This document shows, piece after piece, positions 44,926 to 53,355 of a DNA stretch of 64,000 nt (its first letter is position 1; each line of letters begins with the position of its first letter). A model generated the notes under the pieces. The model was not told the origin of the DNA. It ran no database searches and worked only from the letters and a program-made list of their open reading frames with translations. Origin of the DNA: Paenibacillus_I sp035510375 (GTDB lineage Bacteria; Bacillota; Bacilli; Paenibacillales; Paenibacillaceae); assembly GCF_035510375.1 (NCBI RefSeq), contig NZ_DATKHG010000016.1. One strand, written 5' to 3'. The position numbers were made by a program, and so were the translations under genes.

Positions 44926-47370
44926 TTACTCCACATCCCACTCAAGCATGCCCGTTTCGGCGACCGGCTCCTCCGCACGCTTCGGCACCCGGAACGTCTT
45001 GATTTCCGTCGGCTTGAAGTCGGCGCGGATTACCCGGTTCCACTTCGGCAGCCGGATTTCGGCGGACGTCGCTTTTTTCGCCGTTTCGTAGCAGCGCACG
45101 ATCAAATCCTCATTGTCTTCGGCTTGCTTGACGACGCTGACGACGACATTGTCCTTGTCCACCGACAGGTAGGAATCCGTTTGCGGCAGCTTGCCTTCAT
45201 GGAACGTTTCAATGACCGCCACCGGTTTGCAGTTGAGCTCGGCCGCGCGGCGCACGGTGCCCGCCTGCGACCAGGTGCCTTCGTGCGGCAGCAGCGAATA
45301 GGAGAAGCGCTGAATGCCCTGGTCGATGAACGCGTATTCGCCGTGCGGATCCGGCTCATACGGCACGTGATGGGCATAAATCGGACTGCGCAGCACCGTC
45401 AGCGCAAGCTCCTTGTTATGGATGCTGTAGCTGTATTTCGCGTCGTTGAGAAGAGACAGACCGTAAACCCGGTTGCTTTCCTGCACCAGCCCCGTGCAAT
45501 CGACCCAGCTTTGTCCGGGCTCTTCCTCGCCGTTGTGCTCGCGCTCGATCGTGCCGTAAGGAATCTCGTACGTCTGCGTGCTGAAAATAACGTTGACCGG
45601 AAACACCAGCTTCAGCATCTTGAACCGTTCCCGCCAATCCACCGTCACCTGCACGTCGATCTGGTCGCGGTCCGGATACATGGCGAAATCCTGCACCAGC
45701 TTCGAGTTTCCGTATTCGCTGACGACGCGGATGACCGACTTGACAGGCCCGTGCTCGATCCGAAGCACTCTCGTCGCCTTGAACGTATCGAGCGCATCAT
45801 TGAAATGAAGCACATCATGACTCCACGTATCCGAGGCGTCCGCGATCACGACCGGCTTCGCCGCTTCGCCCCTGAACACCTCATGGTTCAGCCGTTTGTC
45901 GCGCAGGCTTTTGATGAAGCCCGTCGCGCGGTCGAATTCAAGCCGCAGGATGCGGTTTTCCAGCACGAGGTCGCTCGCCGCGATCGGCTCGCCGACCGGC
46001 TTGATCGACTCGGATTCCTTAACCAGTTTATAAGTGCGATACCCCATCGAAGGCAAGTCGGCCATAAAGCTGAGCCGGTAACGTCCGCGGGCCGCGGCCT
46101 GGGATTTAACCGTCTGGAAAGGCACCGGGTTGCCCGCGTCATCGAGCAGCACGGTCTTTTCCTTGATGCCGCCGACTTCCAGCTCGACGTTCACCCGGCT
46201 TTCCCACGCGTGCGGATTGAACACGACGATCGGACGCATCGATTCGTCCTGCTCGATGCCGACATTCCAGGACAGCGACTGGATCGCGTAATTGAGCGAA
46301 CGGTCGGCGATCGCCATCGACTCGCCGAACAAATATTGCGCATCCTGGTACGCCGGCTCCAGGCTTGTGCCTGCCAGTATGTCATGGAACTGGTTGAACA
46401 GCACGTTTTTCCACGCGCGGTCGAACTCCTTCAGGGGATACGGCTGTCCCGTGATCCACGAGGCGAGGGCGGAAAACTTCTCCGCGGCAATCAGCCGGTT
46501 CTCCGCCTGGCGGTTCCACTGCTTGATGCCGGAATGAGCCGCGTAGCAGCCGCTGGCATGATGCTGCAGGTCGTCGTGCACGACGGGAAACGCGATGCCT
46601 GAGCTCTCCATATCCTTGAAATACCGGTCCGGCGTTGCGAATTCGAGCTTCGGCAGATCCGGCTCCCCGTTCAGGCGGCGGATGCTTTCGATGTTTTCCT
46701 TCGTGGGGCCGCCGCCGTGATTGCCTACGCCGTAGAACAGCATCAGATCGTCAAGCGGCTCCTTGAACTCGCCCAGCGTGCGGCGGACGTGCCCCTCCAG
46801 ATCCTTGCCCCACGACAAATACTCGAACAGGATGCGGAACGTCAGCACCCGCGAGCCGTCATCCGATTCCCACCAGAACAGGCGGCCGGGAAGGCCTTTC
46901 TCGTTCGGCATCGGACGCATCATCACATAATAATCCATGCCGCTTTTCTTCAGAATTTGCGGCAGCATGGCATTATGGCCGAAGCTGTCCACGTTGTAGC
47001 CGACCTTCGCGGTGACGCCGAATTTCTCTTTGAAGTAGCGCTGGCCGTACAACCCCTGGCGAACGAACGATTCGCCGCCCGGCACGTTGCAGTCAGGCTG
47101 GATCCACCAGCCGCCGACGATGTTCCAGCGTCCTTCCCGCACCCGCTCGCGGATTTCCCCGAACATGGCGGGGTCGTTGTTTTCGATCCACTCGTACATC
47201 GCCGCCGAGCTGGACGTGAAAATAAAATCATCGGATTCCTTCATCCGGTCGAGCGCGGAGCGGAACGTCGCCTTCGCCTCCTGAAACCCTTCCTGCCACT
47301 GCCACAGCCATACCGGATCCAAATGCGCGTTGCCGATCATGTAAAGTTTTTTATTCTTCAACGTGGTCAA
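44926..47370 (-). CDS. GH38 alpha-mannosidase
   Basis: An 814-residue GH38 enzyme. NAHLDPVWLWQW holds zinc ligands H16 and D18, D93 lies in WWIQPDCNVPGGES and the nucleophile is D128 in YNVDSFGHNAMLPQ. The middle helical domain and the C-terminal beta domains are complete. It removes alpha-linked mannose from imported oligosaccharides in the cytoplasm; no signal peptide. It is followed immediately by the aldolase gene. Presence beside a beta-mannosidase and a hexosaminidase suggests the substrate is a heterogeneous glycan such as an N-glycan, or a mannose-containing exopolysaccharide. Confidence 0.93.
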   Translation of the reverse strand: MTTLKNKKLYMIGNAHLDPVWLWQWQEGFQEAKATFRSALDRMKESDDFIFTSSSAAMYEWIENNDPAMFGEIRERVREGRWNIVGGWWIQPDCNVPGGESFVRQGLYGQRYFKEKFGVTAKVGYNVDSFGHNAMLPQILKKSGMDYYVMMRPMPNEKGLPGRLFWWESDDGSRVLTFRILFEYLSWGKDLEGHVRRTLGEFKEPLDDLMLFYGVGNHGGGPTKENIESIRRLNGEPDLPKLEFATPDRYFKDMESSGIAFPVVHDDLQHHASGCYAAHSGIKQWNRQAENRLIAAEKFSALASWITGQPYPLKEFDRAWKNVLFNQFHDILAGTSLEPAYQDAQYLFGESMAIADRSLNYAIQSLSWNVGIEQDESMRPIVVFNPHAWESRVNVELEVGGIKEKTVLLDDAGNPVPFQTVKSQAAARGRYRLSFMADLPSMGYRTYKLVKESESIKPVGEPIAASDLVLENRILRLEFDRATGFIKSLRDKRLNHEVFRGEAAKPVVIADASDTWSHDVLHFNDALDTFKATRVLRIEHGPVKSVIRVVSEYGNSKLVQDFAMYPDRDQIDVQVTVDWRERFKMLKLVFPVNVIFSTQTYEIPYGTIEREHNGEEEPGQSWVDCTGLVQESNRVYGLSLLNDAKYSYSIHNKELALTVLRSPIYAHHVPYEPDPHGEYAFIDQGIQRFSYSLLPHEGTWSQAGTVRRAAELNCKPVAVIETFHEGKLPQTDSYLSVDKDNVVVSVVKQAEDNEDLIVRCYETAKKATSAEIRLPKWNRVIRADFKPTEIKTFRVPKRAEEPVAETGMLEWDVE

Positions 47371-47474
47371 CTCCCGTTATTGTTATGGATGAACCGTTCG
47401 ATCAGGCCACTCCGGCTGGAGCGGGAAGCTTCCGGCTTGGCCGGCGCTGCATTGGCTTTGCCGACTCCGCCCGC

Positions 47475-48140
47475 TCACCTGCCTTCCAGCCTCCGCTTCA
47501 CGTACGCCATGCCGAGTGCCGGACTGGTCAGAAACCGCTCCCGCTCCTGCGTCGAGAACCGGGACAGCACGCGCGCCATCGAAGCCTGAGCAAGCACGAC
47601 CAGCTCGGTCCGTTCGCCCAGCTCCCTCAATACGGAAGCAAGCTCCTCGTCATGGCCTTCCTTATCCCCTTCGATCAGCTTGCGGTAAGCTCCGGAAGCC
47701 ACCACAGGAACGAGCTCAACCGTCTTGCCGATCTTCTCCGCTTTCGCGAGCAGCAGCCGCTGTGTCGGGTTCAGCGTCGTTTCAAGCGTCGCGGCCACGC
47801 CGATCGCGGTCGCCGAGCGGACGGCGTGCTCCGCCATCGCATCGTCGATCCGCACGATCGGGACACCGATGTCCGGCTGGACGAGCGCGCTCAGCTCGCC
47901 GATCGAGGAGCAGGCGTTCAGAATGCAGTCCGCGCCCAGCTTCTCCGCAATCCGGGCGTATTCACGCCAGCGGTCGCGAATCTCCTCTACCTGCCCGCCG
48001 TTGACGGCCAGCTGCGGCAGAATCGAGTCGTCAACCAGGTTCACGACCTCGATGCCCGGCATCGTCTCCTGCGCCAACGCTTTAAGCGGATCCACCGTGA
48101 CGGGCGTCGTATGCACGATCGCCAGCTTATAACGTCCCAT
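47475..48140 (-). CDS. Asp/Glu racemase-like protein, one catalytic Cys missing
   Basis: A 221-residue protein of the Asp/Glu/hydantoin racemase fold. The first catalytic cysteine is present (C77 in ILNACSSIGE). The second, normally in a LGCTG-like loop, is replaced: the equivalent is VVLAQASMA (Q185, A186). A racemase needs two Cys, so this may be an isomerase, decarboxylase or lyase of the superfamily acting on an acid sugar. GGAGG lies 8 bases before ATG 48140. It lies 41 bases after the amidohydrolase stop and 104 before the mannosidase start. Confidence 0.8.
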   Translation of the reverse strand: MGRYKLAIVHTTPVTVDPLKALAQETMPGIEVVNLVDDSILPQLAVNGGQVEEIRDRWREYARIAEKLGADCILNACSSIGELSALVQPDIGVPIVRIDDAMAEHAVRSATAIGVAATLETTLNPTQRLLLAKAEKIGKTVELVPVVASGAYRKLIEGDKEGHDEELASVLRELGERTELVVLAQASMARVLSRFSTQERERFLTSPALGMAYVKRRLEGR

Positions 48141-48181
48141 ATGCATTTCCTCCTTTTCGCATCGCATCGGACATACCGCTT

Positions 48182-49474
48182 TCACCTCGCGCCGGCGCCC
48201 GGAGCGGCCGGTTTCTTGTCGATATCCAACTCGTACAATTCGATGAGATTATCCCGGAATACACGGTCGGCATAATGAATCGCCTCGGCTTCGTCGAGCT
48301 CCCCGGCCTCCGTTTTTTCCCGCAGGACATCCGCGACGATTTTCTTCGCCAGCTTCAGATGCGCGTATGTGCCCTCAATGTGATTGTAGTCGCCGCCGAA
48401 GGCCTGAATTTTCGTCATCGGCACCATTTCGATCATCTGATGCAAAATCCGTTTGCCGGCCGACGGCGACATAATGTACACCCACGTCAGATCGGCATAG
48501 ACGTTCGGATAGTTTTTAACGATGCTCAAATAGGCGTCATGATATGGAAAACCGCCATGCAGCAGCACAAACCTGGCTTCCCCGTATTCCGCGAGCAGCG
48601 GAAGCAGCGAAGTGGCGTTCGAGTTCGTGATGATGTTGCCGTTGGCCGACACGCTCGGTTCATGGTGGCCGGTATGAATCTGGATCGGCAGGCCGTAAGC
48701 GATCGAGCGCTGGATAATGAAATGAATGAGGTAGTCCTGAAGCGGCACCGACTCTTCCTGCGAAATGCCCGCTTCCAGCGTGCAGCCCATCAGCCGGTTG
48801 AAGGCGAGCTCCGCGTCCCGGAAGCTCGGCTTGCCGCTCGCAAGCGTCCGCCAGTAAGCATGGCCCAGCTTTGTCGCCACCATGCCTTCGTTCACGTACT
48901 TATGCATTAACGTATCCACGGCATCCAGATACTGCTGCAGCGTGTGGACGGTCGTTCCCGACTGTCTCTCGACATCTTGGATATCCTGCAGCTTCCGCAG
49001 CTTGAAGGTGAAATCCATAAACATGATCGGGCGGAAAAGCTCGTAATCCAGCCTGGTCGTCTGAATCAGGGTGAAGGCCAGATCGATTCCCGCCTTCTCG
49101 CTCAGCACCTCGCGGTACCAATCCGGGTTGTGCGTGGCGGCAACGACCTTGTCATTGACCCGCATAATGCCGTCAACGGTCCAATCGCGCATATCGTACA
49201 AATCTTCCATCGCCGTTCTGAATATGCGCGCATAGGTGGTGTTCTTCGTACGTTCCCAGTAGGTCAGAAACTGCCTCGCCTTCTCTTCGTCACTCAGCTT
49301 GCTATGTCTGCCGAGAATGCCGCGGGCCATGCCCGCCGTCGCCATATCCGAGTCCAAATAATGCATAAGGGAGAAAAAATCGTGATTTTCCCGCTTCCGG
49401 ATTTGCGGTGTGGCCAGATGCTCATGTCCGTCAATAATGCGAAGCTGGTTGAGATGCTCGTGTATGCTGCTCAT
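48182..49474 (-). CDS. Amidohydrolase-family TIM-barrel enzyme
   Basis: A 430-residue metal-dependent hydrolase with the first metal pair HEH (H17, H19) in IIDGHEHL, further ligands in IQIHTGHHEP and VLLHGGFPYH, and D in FGGDYNHIEG. The pattern fits the amidohydrolase_2 / uronate-isomerase-like branch, which includes lactonases, decarboxylases and uronate isomerases. An acid-sugar or lactone substrate would fit the tetronate kinase and aldolase downstream. The start at 49474 has AAGGAG 11 bases before; the longer frame to 49519 begins with a poor TTG. Confidence 0.82.
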   Translation of the reverse strand: MSSIHEHLNQLRIIDGHEHLATPQIRKRENHDFFSLMHYLDSDMATAGMARGILGRHSKLSDEEKARQFLTYWERTKNTTYARIFRTAMEDLYDMRDWTVDGIMRVNDKVVAATHNPDWYREVLSEKAGIDLAFTLIQTTRLDYELFRPIMFMDFTFKLRKLQDIQDVERQSGTTVHTLQQYLDAVDTLMHKYVNEGMVATKLGHAYWRTLASGKPSFRDAELAFNRLMGCTLEAGISQEESVPLQDYLIHFIIQRSIAYGLPIQIHTGHHEPSVSANGNIITNSNATSLLPLLAEYGEARFVLLHGGFPYHDAYLSIVKNYPNVYADLTWVYIMSPSAGKRILHQMIEMVPMTKIQAFGGDYNHIEGTYAHLKLAKKIVADVLREKTEAGELDEAEAIHYADRVFRDNLIELYELDIDKKPAAPGAGAR

Positions 49475-49549
49475 TGCCGGGTTGACTCCTTCCTGGGCGG
49501 GCCGGCCGTTTCCCGCCAAGCGAAACGACCGTCTCAGCCGCTTGATCCA

Positions 49550-49580
49550 CGTTGATTTCCGGGAATGTATTTTTCACTTC
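49550..49580 (-). pseudogene. Remnant of a solute-binding-protein 3' end
   Basis: Thirty-one bases match 34220-34250 (the 3' end of the binding-protein gene) at 29 positions. In the binding-protein frame they read EVKNTFPEINVD, against EVKNAFPEINVD in the intact gene. The remnant begins exactly at the stop codon of the permease gene at 49579, whose TGA lies inside the shared GAAGTGAAAAA junction. It has lost its own stop. It looks like a deletion or relocation scar. Confidence 0.75.
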
Positions 49581-50403
49581 AGCCCTTCACCGCGCCGGCG
49601 GCAACGCCGCTGATGATGCGCTTGGACATGATGGAGAAGAAGACGAGAATCGGGACGACCGAGATGACGATGCCGACATACTGGGCGCCGAAGTCGGAGG
49701 AGAATTGCGACTTCACGCTGGCGATCATGACCGGCAGCGTCTGCTTGTCGTTGTCGAACAGCACGATCAGCGGCGTCAGGAAATCGTTCCACTTGCCGAT
49801 GAAGGCGAAGATGCCGAGCGTCGCCAGCGCCGGGCTCATCATCGGCAGCACGATCCGGTTGAACAGCTGGAACTCGCCGTAGCCGTCCATCCGCGCCGAC
49901 TCGATGACCTCCATCGGCACCGAATCGTCCGCGAACTGGCGCATCAGGAAGATGCCGAAGGCGTTGCTGACGGCCGGGAGCACAAGCGGCCAATACGTAT
50001 CGAGCATCCGGAACGTGTCCATCAGCTTGTAGAACCCGATGATCCCCAGCTGCCCCGGGATCATCATCGTCCCCAGGACGCACAGGAACAGCGCGTTTTT
50101 ATAGCGGAATTTGTACTTCGAGAAGCCGAAGCCGGCCAGCGCCGAGAAGTACACGTTCAGCGCGGTGGCCGCGACCGTGATGAACACCGTGTTCGCGAAG
50201 CCGCGCCAGATGTTGACCGTGTCGATCAGCCGCCGGTAGTTTTCCGTGAACTGGTCGCCCGGCAGCAGCAGCAGCTTGCGCGCGATATCCGAGTTCGTAT
50301 GCGTCGAGGTAATGAACATGCTGTAGAACGGCACCAGGGCCGTCACCGCCACCGCGATCAGAAAGAGATAGAGCAGCGTGCGGGTAAGGAAGGATTTGGT
50401 CAT
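49579..50403 (-). CDS. Sugar ABC transporter permease, MalG type
   Basis: A 274-residue inner-membrane permease with six predicted helices and the EAA loop SARMDGYGEFQLFNRIVLPMMSPAL that contacts the ATPase. It ends VAAGAVKG, usual for the family. It pairs with the MalF-type permease 15 bases upstream. No ATPase is encoded in the locus, as usual where a shared MsmX-type ATPase serves several transporters. The gene runs directly into a remnant of a binding-protein gene. Confidence 0.92.
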   Translation of the reverse strand: MTKSFLTRTLLYLFLIAVAVTALVPFYSMFITSTHTNSDIARKLLLLPGDQFTENYRRLIDTVNIWRGFANTVFITVAATALNVYFSALAGFGFSKYKFRYKNALFLCVLGTMMIPGQLGIIGFYKLMDTFRMLDTYWPLVLPAVSNAFGIFLMRQFADDSVPMEVIESARMDGYGEFQLFNRIVLPMMSPALATLGIFAFIGKWNDFLTPLIVLFDNDKQTLPVMIASVKSQFSSDFGAQYVGIVISVVPILVFFSIMSKRIISGVAAGAVKG

Positions 50404-50418
50404 GTCGGCGCTCGCCTC

Positions 50419-51291
50419 CTATTCTTGCTTCATGGTGAGCCGGGCGGTGATGGCCGTGAAGAACATGACGACGATGAAAATGCCGTAAGCGACCGCCGCG
50501 CCGTAGCTGTAATCGAAGTTTTTGAATGCCGTCTGGTAAAGGTACATGACCATCGTTCTGGCCGTATTGTTCGGCCCGTCCCCAAGCATCAAGGCCGTGT
50601 CGAACAGCTGCAGCCCGCCGATGACCGAGGTGATGAAGGTGAACAGGAACACCGGCCGCAGCATCGGCAGCGTCACGCGCAGCGTCGTCTGCCATTTGCC
50701 CGCACCGTCGACCTCCGCCGCCTCGAACACCTCGCCCGGCACCGACTGCAGCCCGGCGATGAACACGATCATGTTGAACCCGAAGTACTGCCAGGCGGTG
50801 ACCGCCGCCACGATGATCCGCGACCACATCGGGCTGTTGAACCAGTTGACCGGCTCGCCCACGACCCCGAGCGCCAGCAGCATTTTGTTCACCGAGCCCG
50901 TCTGCCAGTCGAAGATCAGGAAGAACAGGACGGCCAGCGTGACCGGCGTGACGATATGCGGGAAGAAGTACACCGCCCGGAAAACATGCTTGCCCCGCAC
51001 GAACTTCTCGTTGAGCACCAGCGCCAGCACGAGCGCGAGCGTCAGCTGCGGCACGATCGACAGGATCCAAATGATCAGCGTATTGCCGATCGTTTGGTAG
51101 AAAAAGCTGTCCTGCAGCAGCCGCGCGTAGTTGGCCGCCCCTACATACACCGGAGCCGAGAAGCCGTCCCATTTCATGAAGCTCAGGTACAGCGTGTACA
51201 GAATCGGCACCAGCCCGAATACACCGAAGCTGATGAAGAACGGCGCAATGAAGTAATAGCCGTAGTGCGATTTGTCAAGCTTCGTTTGCAT
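50419..51291 (-). CDS. Sugar ABC transporter permease, MalF type
   Basis: A 290-residue permease with six predicted helices and the EAA loop EAAEVDGAGKWQTTLRVTLPMLRP. It begins MQTKLDKSHYGYYFIAPFF. It overlaps the end of the LacI-family gene by 17 bases, so the regulator and both permeases are one operon. With the MalG-type partner it forms the channel for the oligosaccharide used by this locus. Confidence 0.92.
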   Translation of the reverse strand: MQTKLDKSHYGYYFIAPFFISFGVFGLVPILYTLYLSFMKWDGFSAPVYVGAANYARLLQDSFFYQTIGNTLIIWILSIVPQLTLALVLALVLNEKFVRGKHVFRAVYFFPHIVTPVTLAVLFFLIFDWQTGSVNKMLLALGVVGEPVNWFNSPMWSRIIVAAVTAWQYFGFNMIVFIAGLQSVPGEVFEAAEVDGAGKWQTTLRVTLPMLRPVFLFTFITSVIGGLQLFDTALMLGDGPNNTARTMVMYLYQTAFKNFDYSYGAAVAYGIFIVVMFFTAITARLTMKQE

Positions 51292-52315
51292 CCCTTTGTC
51301 CTCCTCGTCCTGTCAGCTTTCCGCAGGAGTCACGCACGACCAGCCGGGGCTTGAGCAAATAATGGCTCCGATATTCCTCGCCCTGCGCTCCCTCGATTTT
51401 TTTGAAAAGCCCTTCGGCAGCCTTGCGGCCGATTTCCTGGAACGGTTGGCGCACGGTCGTCAGAGACGGATATACCCATTCGGATATCGAGATATCGTCG
51501 TAGCCTACAATGGACATTTGCTTCGGAACGTTGAAGCCGTGCTCCTGCACTGCACGCAGCGCTCCGATAGCGGTTTCATCGTTGGAGGCAATGACGGCGG
51601 TGAAGCCCTGCGTTTTGAGCAGCCGCTTCATTGCCGCATATCCGCCCTGATTGCTCCAGTCCGACTCGACGACCCAATCCGGCTGATAGGTCAGACCCAG
51701 CCTTGCCATCGCCCGTCGGTAACCGTTGAACCGGTATTTGTTCGCGGCCGCGCGCTCAGGGCCGGCAATATAGGCAATATCGCGGTGGCCCAGGCCATGC
51801 AGATAAGCAACGATATCCGCAACGCCCGTGGCGTTGTCGACATCCACCGAGAAAATGCCGTCCAATTCGCCGTGATCGCCGATCAGCGCAATCGGATACG
51901 GCGATTCCCGGATTTTGGCCAGATTTTGCGGATCGCGCCTCTGGAAACTGACAAGAATGATCCCGTCGACCTGACCCTCGTACAGCATGCTCAGAAACGA
52001 AATTTCATCATTGTAATTGGACGTCCAGCTTAGAAATATGCAATTGTAGCCCTGCCGCTTCGCAACCTTCTCGATGCCGCGGATAATGCCCGAGTAGAAA
52101 ATGTTGGAGATGTCGTCCACGACGACGGCAATCGTGTGCGTCTTGTTCATCACCAGTCTGCGAGCGTTTGCATTCCGGTGAAAGTTGAGTTCCTTGATCG
52201 CTCTCTCCAACGCTTCCTCCGTATTTTTTTTGACCTTCAGCCCGTTCAAGTACCGGGATACGGTACTTTTGGATGTGTTGGCCAGCCTGGCCACATCGTG
52301 AATGGTAGGATTCAT
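51275..52315 (-). CDS. LacI-family transcriptional regulator
   Basis: A 346-residue regulator with an N-terminal helix-turn-helix and hinge (TIHDVARLANTSKSTVSRYLNG...NANARRLV) and a periplasmic-binding-like sugar domain (IAVVVDDISNIFYSGIIRGIE; DGIILVSFQRR; GYDDISISEWVYPSLTTVRQP). It heads the operon that continues with two permeases. Two identical GGGAACGTTCCC palindromes lie 62 and 195 bases upstream of the start, so it probably represses its own operon by looping. The start is MNPTIHDVARL (52315) with GAGGG upstream. A cre-like site lies further upstream. Confidence 0.92.
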   Translation of the reverse strand: MNPTIHDVARLANTSKSTVSRYLNGLKVKKNTEEALERAIKELNFHRNANARRLVMNKTHTIAVVVDDISNIFYSGIIRGIEKVAKRQGYNCIFLSWTSNYNDEISFLSMLYEGQVDGIILVSFQRRDPQNLAKIRESPYPIALIGDHGELDGIFSVDVDNATGVADIVAYLHGLGHRDIAYIAGPERAAANKYRFNGYRRAMARLGLTYQPDWVVESDWSNQGGYAAMKRLLKTQGFTAVIASNDETAIGALRAVQEHGFNVPKQMSIVGYDDISISEWVYPSLTTVRQPFQEIGRKAAEGLFKKIEGAQGEEYRSHYLLKPRLVVRDSCGKLTGRGGQRDANEA

Positions 52316-52376
52316 CGGCATCCCTCTTTCTGTTCTCCCTTTTCAATTTGAAAAAATGTTCCGGTTTCGGATTTTT

Positions 52377-52388
52377 GGGAACGTTCCC
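52377..52388. promoter_or_regulatory. LacI-type operator, proximal copy
   Basis: Perfect 12-bp palindrome GGGAACGTTCCC with the central CG typical of LacI-family operators, flanked by T-rich sequence. It lies in the leader of the LacI-headed operon. Confidence 0.75.
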
Positions 52389-52509
52389 GTTTTGGGGTTT
52401 GGCACCGGACCGACGGCAGTCGGCCGATAGCGCGTCGTTCCGCTCAGCCTCAGGAAAATGGTTGTCGACAGCCTGTTTTTGCGGCCAAGCCGGAACACGC
52501 AAAAATTTC

Positions 52510-52521
52510 GGGAACGTTCCC
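52510..52521. promoter_or_regulatory. LacI-type operator, distal copy
   Basis: A second exact copy of GGGAACGTTCCC, 133 bases (about 12.7 helical turns) from the proximal copy. Paired operators at this distance suggest repression by DNA looping. No clear sigma-A promoter was found between 52522 and 52600, so the start site is not placed. Confidence 0.75.
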
Positions 52522-52598
52522 ACTTTGAAAAAAATGCAATAACCCACTTTGCTCTGTGAGCGTTACGATTTTCTTGTTTAATCAATAAGATGATTCGA

Positions 52599-52612
52599 TA
52601 ATAACGCTTTCA
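52599..52612 (-). promoter_or_regulatory. Candidate CcpA cre site
   Basis: Minus strand TGAAAGCGTTATTA matches the cre consensus TGWAANCGNTNWCA at 13 of 14 positions. It lies upstream of both LacI operators and points to catabolite repression of the carbohydrate locus. The rest of 52613-52879 has no recognised gene. Confidence 0.6.
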
Positions 52613-52879
52613 CAGGACACTGTCAACCCTCGCGACGCCTCGGCAACGCCTGTTAATCCTGCGCGTCTGGAAGGCTTGAAGAGTGCATTGCTCCAAGCGA
52701 AACAGAAGACTGTCCGGCTTCGCCGCGATTCGACCGTGAAGATCCCACTTATGCATGTACGGCTTACGATACATACGCTGCGGGTTATGTGGCATTATTG
52801 AAAGCATAATGAACCGTATACATAACCGAGCATTTTTTGGAAAAAATAATGGCATCTTCGTGGGAAGGGAGTGTGCAAG

Positions 52880-53023
52880 GTGGATAAGGAAACGCAGGAA
52901 GGCATGAAAAATCTCGATGCCACGGCCAGCGCCGCAGACATCGTAAAAGATGCGGCGTCCCGGCACAAGGCTGAATTCAGCGAACAAGAGCAAAACATAA
53001 AGATCAGCGACAATCGAGAATAA
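52880..53023 (+). CDS. Small acidic protein of 47 residues
   Basis: GTG-initiated frame reading VDKETQEGMKNLDATASAAD and ending HKAEFSEQEQNIKISDNRE, with GGGAG about 10 bases upstream. It is helical, hydrophilic and without Cys or membrane segments. I know of no family. It is 20 bases ahead of another small helical protein gene with a perfect AAGGAGG site and a shared terminator, which supports translation. Possibly a stress- or spore-associated peptide. Confidence 0.6.
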   Translation: MDKETQEGMKNLDATASAADIVKDAASRHKAEFSEQEQNIKISDNRE

Positions 53024-53043
53024 ACCATTAAAGGAGGTTGCAA

Positions 53044-53277
53044 ATGAGCGAACAAACGAAAACCACCCAGGCGGAAAATGCGCTTGAAGCTCTGCAGCAT
53101 GCCGTGGACCAGGTTGAATCCCACCCGTCGGAGAACAAGATCGAGGAAGCCGATAACGCGCTGCGGCATGCGGCGGCGGCCGTACGCCAGGCTGCGGACA
53201 GCGAAAGCGGAGCCGAAGGACTTACGCAAAGGCTTCAGGAAGAAAAGTCTGTTCTGGACGGCATTTCGGAGCATTGA
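53044..53277 (+). CDS. Small helical acidic protein of 77 residues
   Basis: MSEQTKTTQAENALEALQHA and onward: nearly all helix-forming, Ala/Glu/Gln-rich, with no hydrophobic core long enough for a membrane. AAGGAGG lies 6 bases before the ATG; a TTG at 53038 is also in frame. The function is unknown. Followed at once by a strong terminator, so it is the last gene of a two-gene transcript. Confidence 0.72.
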   Translation: MSEQTKTTQAENALEALQHAVDQVESHPSENKIEEADNALRHAAAAVRQAADSESGAEGLTQRLQEEKSVLDGISEH

Positions 53278-53286
53278 CCGGAGATT

Positions 53287-53313
53287 GAGCCGCATTATGC
53301 GGCTCTTTTTCTT
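53287..53313 (+). terminator. Intrinsic terminator of the small-gene pair
   Basis: GAGCCGCAT-T-ATGCGGCTC is a 9-bp perfect stem with almost no loop, followed by TTTTTCTTT. Strong terminator. Confidence 0.85.
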
Positions 53314-53355
53314 TGCGATCGCGCCATCGCATCAAGCATATCAACCCGATGTGCT

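Noticed and set aside
44806..46602. 598-residue plus-strand open frame opposite the GH38 gene
   Set aside because: Antisense of a gene with all GH38 catalytic residues.
49552..51354. 600-residue plus-strand open frame opposite the permeases
   Set aside because: Extremely Asp/Arg/His-rich shadow of two permease genes with clear EAA loops; no start signals.
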